10,925 nt of DNA from JBOHER01 sp050701115 (GTDB lineage: Bacteria > Actinomycetota > Actinomycetes > Mycobacteriales > Pseudonocardiaceae), in assembly GCA_050701115.1 (NCBI GenBank), contig JBOHER010000301.1, forward strand, positions 1 through 10,925. Reading direction: 5' to 3'. The translations under genes were made by a program, and so were the position numbers. This document shows positions 6,479 to 10,925 of this stretch, piece after piece. The first letter of the stretch is position 1. Every line of letters begins with the position of its first letter. The notes beneath the pieces are model-generated. The model worked only from the letters and a program-made list of their open reading frames with translations, was not told where the DNA came from and made no database searches.

Positions 6479-7312
6479 CTATTCGCCGGAGAACTTCGGT
6501 TCGCGGCGCTCCATGAACGCCTGCACCGCCTCGGTGAGGTCCTTGCTGGGCAGGAAGGCCGAGTTCCATGCCGAGACGTAGCGCAGGCCGGCGTCGACCT
6601 GGGCGCGCGTGTTCGCCGAGAGCACGTCCTTGACGCCCTGCACCACCAGCGGCGGGTTGGCCGCTATCTCGGCGGCCATCGTGCGGGCCGCATCCAGCAC
6701 GGACTGCTGGTCGGGGTAGACGTCGTTCACCAGGCCGATCTTCTCGGCGCGCGCTGCGTCGATGTCCTTGCCGGTGAAGGCCAGCTCCCGGGCATGACCC
6801 TCCCCGACTATGGTGCCCAGCCGCTGCAGTGTGCCGAGGTCGGCGACGATCGCCACCTTGACCTCGCGCACGCTGAAGGTGGCGTCGGCTCCGGCCAGCC
6901 TGATGTCAGCTGCGGTGATCACATCGATGCCACCGCCGACGCACCACCCGGAGATGGCCGCGATCACCGGTTTGTTGGTCTCCGCGATGGAACTGACCGC
7001 AGCCTGCAGTTCGCGCACTTCCTTGAGGAATGCGGTGCGGGGACCGGCCTGGGCGTTGTCGCCGAACACGCTCCCCCATTTCGGCATCATCGCGGGCAGG
7101 TCCAAGCCGTAAGAGAAGTTGGCACCGCTTCCGGTCAACACGATGGCCCTGACCTCGGGGTCGGCGTCAAGGGCGCGAAACACCACGGGCAGTTCCCGCC
7201 AGAAGTCGGGCCCCATGGAGTTGCCCTTTCCCGGGCCGAGCAGCGTCACTTCGGCGACGTGCTCCTTCCGCTCGACGCTCAATGACACGAGATCATCCAG
7301 GTTTGGCTTCAT
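6479..7312 (-). CDS. echA21: Crotonase / enoyl-CoA hydratase family protein (EchA21-like)
   Basis: This crotonase-fold acyl-CoA enzyme of 277 residues matches the length and pattern of mycobacterial EchA21. Motifs in order are GPGKGNSMGPDFWRELP, VRAIVLTGSGANFSYGLDLPAM (the CoA-binding loop and first oxyanion strand), KPVIAAISGWCVGGGIDVI (second oxyanion glycines) and ADIRLAGADATFSVREVKVAIVADLGTL. GKDIDAARAEKIGLVNDVY comes later and FLPSKDLTEAV near the end. The acidic residues E (in SVREVK) and D (in VADLG) resemble dienoyl-CoA isomerase positions, so isomerase activity is as likely as hydratase. The exact substrate is unknown; a role in fatty-acid or sterol side-chain breakdown is inferred. 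The ATG at 7312 is chosen. An ATG three codons upstream (7321) is possible, and neither has a strong ribosome binding site. Confidence 0.9.
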   Translation of the reverse strand: MKPNLDDLVSLSVERKEHVAEVTLLGPGKGNSMGPDFWRELPVVFRALDADPEVRAIVLTGSGANFSYGLDLPAMMPKWGSVFGDNAQAGPRTAFLKEVRELQAAVSSIAETNKPVIAAISGWCVGGGIDVITAADIRLAGADATFSVREVKVAIVADLGTLQRLGTIVGEGHARELAFTGKDIDAARAEKIGLVNDVYPDQQSVLDAARTMAAEIAANPPLVVQGVKDVLSANTRAQVDAGLRYVSAWNSAFLPSKDLTEAVQAFMERREPKFSGE

Positions 7313-7411
7313 ATGTCTCATCTTGACGCATGACCAGGTCGCAATGTGCCGGGTGGTCGGTGCAGGCAAGTACCATGCGCAAAAGCAGCGCCAGCACGGG
7401 AGGTGGACGCG

Positions 7412-8290
7412 ATGAACCCACTCAGCCGGACGCGCGAATCCGAGGGCAACCGTCCCGACGCAGGCCGCTTCCGGCTGACGCTCGCTCCGCTGGAGATCTC
7501 CGGTTCCTTCCAGCACGACGGATTCCGGCTCGCCTACACCGAGTACGGCGAAGGCGACCGAGTCCTGGTGCTGACACACGGTGTGCTGATGACCCGCCGG
7601 ATGCACCGGCCGCTTGCCCGCAGCCTCGCGAGGCAAGGCTTCCGGGTTGTCACACTCGACCTGCTTGGCCATGGCGAGTCGGACCGGCCGACCGAATCGT
7701 GGCGGTACTCCATGACCGCGTCCGCCGAACAGGTCGTAGGGCTACTGGACCACCTGGAGATCGACGAGGCAGTTGTCGGCGGCACCTCGCTCGGCGCCAA
7801 CGTCTCGCTCGAGGTAGCGGTGCTCGTTCCGCATCGGCTGCGCGGGCTTCTGGTCGAAATGCCGGTGCTGGACAATGCCATGTTCGCCGGGCTGATCGCG
7901 TTCCCACCGTTGCTGTTCGCCGCCAGGTTCGCCCCCATCACGGTCCGCTTCGTCGCGGCCCTTGCCAGCCTGGTCCCGCACGGAAATCAGTGGGTCGACG
8001 TGGTCACCGATGTGCTGCAGCAGGAGCCCGCGGCGATGGCAGCGGTTTTACATGGTCTGCTGTTCGGGCGGATCGCACCACCTCGGTCGATGCGCAAGGG
8101 CATCATGACCCCGGCCATGGTCATCGGGCATCCACGCGACCCGATCCACCCCTTCGGCGACGCCGACACGCTTGCCGCCGACCTGCCGCACGCGGAGTTC
8201 GTGCAGGCACGCAGCCCGGTTGAGCTACGGCTCGACCCGGAACGACTGACCAGCGCCATGGCCGACTTCCTGACCGGGCGATTCGCCTAA
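7412..8290 (+). CDS. Alpha/beta hydrolase fold protein
   Basis: This 292-residue protein has the alpha/beta hydrolase core. THGV at residues 55-58 forms the oxyanion-hole HG. DLLGHGESDRP follows strand 4. The nucleophile elbow is GTSLG, with S126. A mostly hydrophobic cap-like segment lies at about 155-190. The likely acid is D243 in GHPRD. A histidine is normally expected 25-30 residues after the acid, but there the sequence reads ARSPVELRLDPERL with none; H246 and H260 are the only nearby ones. The substrate is unknown. The ATG at 7412 is fixed by GGGAGG at 7398-7403. A -10-like TACCAT lies at 7371-7376 without a clear -35. It is divergent from the crotonase gene and convergent with cysG. 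Confidence 0.88.
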   Translation: MNPLSRTRESEGNRPDAGRFRLTLAPLEISGSFQHDGFRLAYTEYGEGDRVLVLTHGVLMTRRMHRPLARSLARQGFRVVTLDLLGHGESDRPTESWRYSMTASAEQVVGLLDHLEIDEAVVGGTSLGANVSLEVAVLVPHRLRGLLVEMPVLDNAMFAGLIAFPPLLFAARFAPITVRFVAALASLVPHGNQWVDVVTDVLQQEPAAMAAVLHGLLFGRIAPPRSMRKGIMTPAMVIGHPRDPIHPFGDADTLAADLPHAEFVQARSPVELRLDPERLTSAMADFLTGRFA

Positions 8291-8346
8291 TCGGCGAGTT
8301 TGCCGGTGAGGTCGGCGAGTTTGCCGGTGGGGTCGGCGAGTTTGCC
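8291..8346. repeat. 21-bp tandem repeat (2.7 units) filling a convergent intergenic gap
   Basis: Three copies begin at 8291, 8312 and 8333. The first two are 21 bp and differ by one base; the third is cut to 14 bp. Each contains CGGC-GAGTTT-GCCG, able to form a 4-bp hairpin on either strand. The array fits exactly between the stop codons of the hydrolase and the convergent cysG. It may act as a bidirectional transcription end, or be a slippage product. Confidence 0.85.
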
Positions 8347-9597
8347 TCAGATCCCCGCGTCCGGCGCCTCGCCGAGGCTCTCGTGCAGGCCGGCGACCGG
8401 GCCGATCACGATCACGGCGGGCGGGCGAACGCCCTGGGCGGCGATGTCCTCGGCGACCCGAGCCAAGGTTGATCGCACCACGCGCTGCCTGCGGGTGCTG
8501 CCGTCCTGGATCACCGCGACCGGGGTGCCGGCTTCGCGTCCGCCGCTGAGCAACGCATCAGCGAACTGCCTGATTCGTTCGACGCCCATCATCAGCACGA
8601 TGGTGCCGCGCAGCTTCGCCAGCGCAGGCCAGTCCACAAGGGACTGTTCATGGCCGGGCGGTACATGGCCGGACACCACAACCACTTCGTGCGACACGCC
8701 CCGATGAGTGACCGGCACGTTGGCCAGCGCGGGAACCGAGAACGCGCTGGTGATGCCCGGCACGATCGTGACCGGCACACCGGCCTCCGCGCAGGCGAGC
8801 ACTTCCTCGAATCCGCGGCCGAACAGGTAGGGATCTCCGCCCTTCAAGCGGACAACGAACTTGCCTGCCTTCGCCCGCTCGATCAGCGTCGCGTTGATGA
8901 CGTCCTGGCTGGCCGATCTGCCGTACGGGATCTTCGCCGCGTCGACCACTTCCACCTGCGGAGGGAGATCGTCCAGCAGTTCACGCGGCGCAAGACGATC
9001 GGCGACCACCACATCCGCCCTGGCCAGCAACCGGCGACCGGCGACTGTGATCAACTCGGGGTCACCCGGCCCACCGCCTACCAGCGCCACCGAGCCCATA
9101 CCGGACTCGCCCGACTCCGCGGCGGGCACGACGTCGGGGACCATGCCCTCACGGAGCGCGTCCAGCAGACCGTCCCGGACGGCCGCCGAGCGCAGCGGCT
9201 CTCCTCCGGACAACACCCCGATCAACAGGCCCTCGTGCTCCCCGGAGGCGGGGGTGACCGCGCTCCCCTGCTCGCCGGCGTCGGCCCGCACACAGAACAC
9301 CGTGCGCCGTTCGGCTTCCGCGCACACCGCCGCGTTGACCTCGGGATCGTCGGTGCAGGCCAGCGCGTACCACGCACCATCGAGATCGCCATCGGCATAG
9401 CCGCGCTGATGCCAGACCAGCGAGCCTTCGTCAGCCATCCCGCTCACCGCCGGAGTGGTATGCGGGGCGATCACCTCTACCTCGGCGCCCGCGCCGAGCA
9501 ACCGAGGCAGCCTGCGTTGCGCGACCGTGCCGCCACCGACCAGGACGACCCTGCGCGCGGTGAGGTCCAAGCCGACGAGGTAATGCGCTTCGGTCAT
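8347..9597 (-). CDS. cysG: Siroheme synthase CysG (uroporphyrinogen-III C-methyltransferase / precorrin-2 dehydrogenase-ferrochelatase)
   Basis: This bifunctional enzyme of 416 residues makes siroheme, the cofactor of sulfite and nitrite reductases, from uroporphyrinogen III. The N-terminal domain (about 1-160) is the NAD-dependent precorrin-2 dehydrogenase/ferrochelatase, with VVLVGGGTVAQRR at 17-29, ACTDDPEVN at 80-88 and LSGGEP at 129-134. The C-terminal domain (about 168-400) is the SAM-dependent methyltransferase, with GGGPGDPELIT at 174-184, GGDPYLFGRG at 253-262 and PGITSAFSVPA at 280-290. Its order of domains is that of E. coli CysG and of Rv2847c. The ATG at 9597 has AGGGA directly adjacent instead of at normal spacing, so the start is a little uncertain or the transcript may be leaderless. 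The ankyrin gene ends 37 nt upstream on the same strand. Confidence 0.93.
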   Translation of the reverse strand: MTEAHYLVGLDLTARRVVLVGGGTVAQRRLPRLLGAGAEVEVIAPHTTPAVSGMADEGSLVWHQRGYADGDLDGAWYALACTDDPEVNAAVCAEAERRTVFCVRADAGEQGSAVTPASGEHEGLLIGVLSGGEPLRSAAVRDGLLDALREGMVPDVVPAAESGESGMGSVALVGGGPGDPELITVAGRRLLARADVVVADRLAPRELLDDLPPQVEVVDAAKIPYGRSASQDVINATLIERAKAGKFVVRLKGGDPYLFGRGFEEVLACAEAGVPVTIVPGITSAFSVPALANVPVTHRGVSHEVVVVSGHVPPGHEQSLVDWPALAKLRGTIVLMMGVERIRQFADALLSGGREAGTPVAVIQDGSTRRQRVVRSTLARVAEDIAAQGVRPPAVIVIGPVAGLHESLGEAPDAGI

Positions 9598-9634
9598 TCC
9601 CTAAGCATGACGGGCCGCCCCCATGCCCGCGCGG

Positions 9635-10051
9635 TCAGGGTTGCAGCAGCGCCAGCATTTCGGTGTTGCCGAACGTCCGGGCCGTCTCGACCGCCGACGG
9701 CTGGCCGGCATCTGGGTCGGCACCACCGTTGAGCAGCACTTTCACCACCTCGGGTTCGGCCTTGAAGACCGCTCCGGCCAACGGGCTCTGCCCCTTGTCA
9801 TTGAGCCGGTTAGGCTCGGCGCCGCGTTCGAGGAGGGCAGCGACCGTACCTGCGTGCCCGTGATATGCGGCGAGCATCACGAGCGTGTCACCCTTGTCGT
9901 TGGTCATATTCACCGGGATTCCGGCATCGACGTAGGCGGCGAGATTATCGGTCTCACCCGCACGCGCGAACCCGAAGACTTTCGCCCACAGTTCGAGCAA
10001 CTCGGGATCGACACCCTGCTCGGCCCTTGGCGCAGAATCAGTATCAGCCAT
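9635..10051 (-). CDS. Small ankyrin repeat protein
   Basis: This protein of 138 residues consists almost only of ankyrin repeats, a protein-binding fold, and has no signal peptide or membrane segment. Repeats are at about residues 22-50 (degenerate), 53-86 (DKGDTLVMLAAYHGHAGTVAALLERGAEPN), 87-118 (DKGQSPLAGAV ... VVKVLLNGGADPD) and a partial one to the end. The second and third units carry the expected D-K-G, LLxxGAxPN pattern. The partner is unknown, and neighbours give no strong clue. The start is ATG 10051, or the adjacent ATG 10054; neither has a clear ribosome binding site. It follows the ribosomal gene cluster on the same strand but is separated from it by a strong inverted repeat, so it is probably transcribed separately. 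Confidence 0.85.
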   Translation of the reverse strand: MADTDSAPRAEQGVDPELLELWAKVFGFARAGETDNLAAYVDAGIPVNMTNDKGDTLVMLAAYHGHAGTVAALLERGAEPNRLNDKGQSPLAGAVFKAEPEVVKVLLNGGADPDAGQPSAVETARTFGNTEMLALLQP

Positions 10052-10074
10052 CATTCGAGCGTGCCACAACCAGC

Positions 10075-10114
10075 CCGGTGGGCGGACAGTCGCCGTCGCG
10101 TTTCCGCCCACCGG
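10075..10114 (-). terminator. 12-bp perfect inverted repeat between the rpsR remnant and the ankyrin gene
   Basis: The arms CCGGTGGGCGGA (10075-10086) and TCCGCCCACCGG (10103-10114) are perfectly complementary around a 16-nt loop. The stem would be very stable RNA and ends 19 nt after the rpsR remnant stop. There is no U-run, as in many actinobacterial terminators. A regulatory site for the ankyrin gene is the alternative. Confidence 0.55.
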
Positions 10115-10132
10115 CCCAGCGTGGCGGGCACC

Positions 10133-10234
10133 TCACGCCTTGCGGGATGAGGGGTAGGGCAGCAGGGCCATCTCACGGGCGTTCTTGATCGCGACGGCGA
10201 CCTGCTTCTGCTGCTGATTGTTGATCCTGGCCAT
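10133..10234 (-). pseudogene. rpsR: Truncated 30S ribosomal protein S18 (C-terminal 33 codons only)
   Basis: Directly after rpsN, a 33-codon frame beginning with ATG at 10234 contains QQQKQVAVAIKNAREMALLP followed by YPSSRKA. This is the conserved C-terminal end of S18, where actinobacterial S18 usually has QQQRQ(V/I)A.AIKNAREMALLPY. The first ~45-50 residues of the usual ~80, including the VDYKD and RGKI parts, are missing. Reading upstream in frame meets a TGA seven codons before the ATG, so no longer form is hidden there. The ATG lies 4 nt after the rpsN stop and has no good ribosome binding site. A short product could arise by coupling but would lack most of the S18 core. A full rpsR is expected elsewhere in the genome. 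In M. tuberculosis the equivalent position holds rpsR2. Confidence 0.85.
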
Positions 10235-10238
10235 CCGG

Positions 10239-10544
10239 TCACCAACTCGACTTCGTCACGCCGGGAAGTTCACCGCGATGCGCCATCTCCCGTAGCCGGA
10301 TCCGGGACAACCCGAAGGCCCGGAAATGCCCGCGGGGTCTACCGTCCACCGCGTCCCTGTTCCGCAGCCGGGTGGCGCTGGCATCCCGCGGCATTCTCTG
10401 CAATGCCGACACCGCATCGAACTTCTGTCCGGGGGTGGACCGCGGCGATGCGATGGTCGCCTTGAGTTCCGCCCTGCGCTCCGCATGTCGTGCGACGACG
10501 ACCCGGCGCTGCGCGTCCTTGGCAATCTTGGACTTTTTGGCCAT
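10239..10544 (-). CDS. rpsN: 30S ribosomal protein S14, zinc-independent (C-) form
   Basis: This is a small-subunit protein of 101 residues, the long cysteine-free S14 type; zinc-type S14 is about 61 residues with two CxxC pairs. It begins MAKKSKIAKDAQRR and shows PRDASATRLRNRDAVDGRPRG at the centre and FGLSRIRLREMAHRGELPGV at the end, closing with SSW. The ATG at 10544 has AGGAGG 7 nt upstream, lying within the last codons of rpmG, and the two genes overlap by one base (TGATG), so translation is coupled. In actinobacteria such C- paralogs replace zinc-binding ribosomal proteins during zinc limitation under Zur control. The Zur site would be upstream of rpmB, outside the window. Confidence 0.96.
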   Translation of the reverse strand: MAKKSKIAKDAQRRVVVARHAERRAELKATIASPRSTPGQKFDAVSALQRMPRDASATRLRNRDAVDGRPRGHFRAFGLSRIRLREMAHRGELPGVTKSSW

Positions 10545-10708
10545 CAGCGGTCCTCCTTGAACTCGACGTGCTTGCGCGCGACCGGGTCGTACTTGCGCAG
10601 CACCATCCGATCGGGATCGTTGCGCCGGTTCTTCCTTGTCACGTAGGTGAATCCGGTGCCCGCGGTCGACCGGAGCTTGATGATGGGACGAATCTCGTTG
10701 CGCGCCAC
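10544..10708 (-). CDS. rpmG: 50S ribosomal protein L33, zinc-independent (C-) form
   Basis: This large-subunit protein of 54 residues has the standard L33 sequence: ARNEIRPIIKLRSTAGTGF, TYVTRKNRRNDPDRMVL and RKYDPVARKHVEF. It contains no cysteine, so it is the form that does not bind zinc. The GTG at 10708 gives the standard L33 N-terminus; GAGGAG lies about 10 nt upstream within rpmB. The start codon overlaps the rpmB stop by one base (TAGTG) and the stop overlaps the rpsN start by one base, so rpmB, rpmG and rpsN form a translationally coupled unit. Confidence 0.96.
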   Translation of the reverse strand: MARNEIRPIIKLRSTAGTGFTYVTRKNRRNDPDRMVLRKYDPVARKHVEFKEDR

Positions 10709-10925
10709 TAGAGCTTCACTCCTCGGGCGCGCAGCTCGGCGACGACCGCCTCGATACCGCGCTTGTCGATCGTCTTCATGCCCTTGACCGAGACCCGCAG
10801 GCGGATCCACCGGTTCTCACTCGGCACCCAGTATCTGCGCGACTGCAGATTCGGCTCCCAGCGGCGCGAGGTCCGTTTGTGCGAATGGGACACCTGCTTG
10901 CCGTAGCCCGGCTTGCTACCGGTGA
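10708..10925 (-). CDS. rpmB: 50S ribosomal protein L28 (5' end outside window)
   Basis: This partial large-subunit protein shows the C-terminal 71 residues, beginning TGSKPGYGKQVSHSHKRTSR. It continues through RRWEPNLQSRRYWVPSENRW and RLRVSVKGMKTIDKRGI to the stop at 10708. Only the first five or so residues are missing. The C-terminal part lacks the cysteine pair found in zinc-binding L28, fitting the C- type, though a cysteine near the N-terminus cannot be excluded. An internal ATG would give 61 residues but would cut off the conserved TG-K-GxGxxVSHS start. The order rpmB-rpmG-rpsN-rpsR matches the Zur-regulated rpmB2-rpmG1-rpsN2-rpsR2 cluster of M. tuberculosis. Confidence 0.95.
   Translation of the reverse strand, partial: TGSKPGYGKQVSHSHKRTSRRWEPNLQSRRYWVPSENRWIRLRVSVKGMKTIDKRGIEAVVAELRARGVKL

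Noticed and set aside
7330..8223. Second plus-strand frame of 297 codons over the hydrolase gene
   Set aside because: It is Arg/Pro/Ala-rich with no motifs, whereas the overlapping frame has a ribosome binding site and hydrolase signature motifs.
8650..9732. Open frame of 360 codons on the plus strand opposite cysG
   Set aside because: It has no recognisable domains and a His/Arg-rich composition typical of a shadow frame; the opposite strand encodes complete siroheme synthase domains.

Overview
The window comes from a high-GC actinomycete, most likely the Pseudonocardiales or a relative within the Mycobacteriales sensu lato. The evidence is the high GC content, frequent GTG starts, a GarA-type FHA protein, an FtsR-type MerR regulator, a tandem glycine riboswitch and a zinc-independent ribosomal protein cluster. 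It is a chromosomal core region. I saw no insertion sequence, phage gene, CRISPR array, tRNA or rRNA.

Positions 1-5926 are all minus strand and reproduce a conserved actinobacterial neighbourhood (in M. tuberculosis, Rv1822 and Rv1826-Rv1832). In transcription order it holds a CDP-alcohol phosphatidyltransferase (pgsA-like), gcvH, garA, ftsR (MerR), a bifunctional nuclease family gene, a second MerR regulator (ResR/Rv1830 type), a tandem glycine riboswitch and the N-terminal 58% of gcvP. Glycine cleavage subunits H and P therefore flank regulators of central carbon metabolism (GarA) and cell division or growth (FtsR, ResR-like). The DUF881 and small-basic-protein genes that lie between pgsA2 and gcvH in M. 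tuberculosis are absent here.

Positions 5972-8290 hold accessory genes: a small secreted lipoprotein (+), an EchA21-like crotonase (-) convergent with it, and an alpha/beta hydrolase (+) divergent from the crotonase. A 56-bp gap filled entirely by a 21-bp tandem repeat separates the hydrolase from the next, convergent gene.

Positions 8347-10925 are again minus strand: rpmB (5' end outside the window), rpmG, rpsN, a truncated rpsR, a strong inverted repeat, a small ankyrin protein and a CysG-type siroheme synthase. The L33 and S14 proteins are the cysteine-free (C-) paralogs that Zur controls in other actinobacteria, and the four ribosomal genes keep the M. tuberculosis rpmB2-rpmG1-rpsN2-rpsR2 order. 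The S18 gene is reduced to a 33-codon C-terminal piece.

I found no wholly novel system. The points most worth checking are the decayed rpsR, a GarA whose usual double-threonine phospho-motif is ERTS instead of ETTS, the missing genes upstream of gcvH, the tandem repeat, a candidate MerR operator, and a hydrolase without an evident catalytic histidine.
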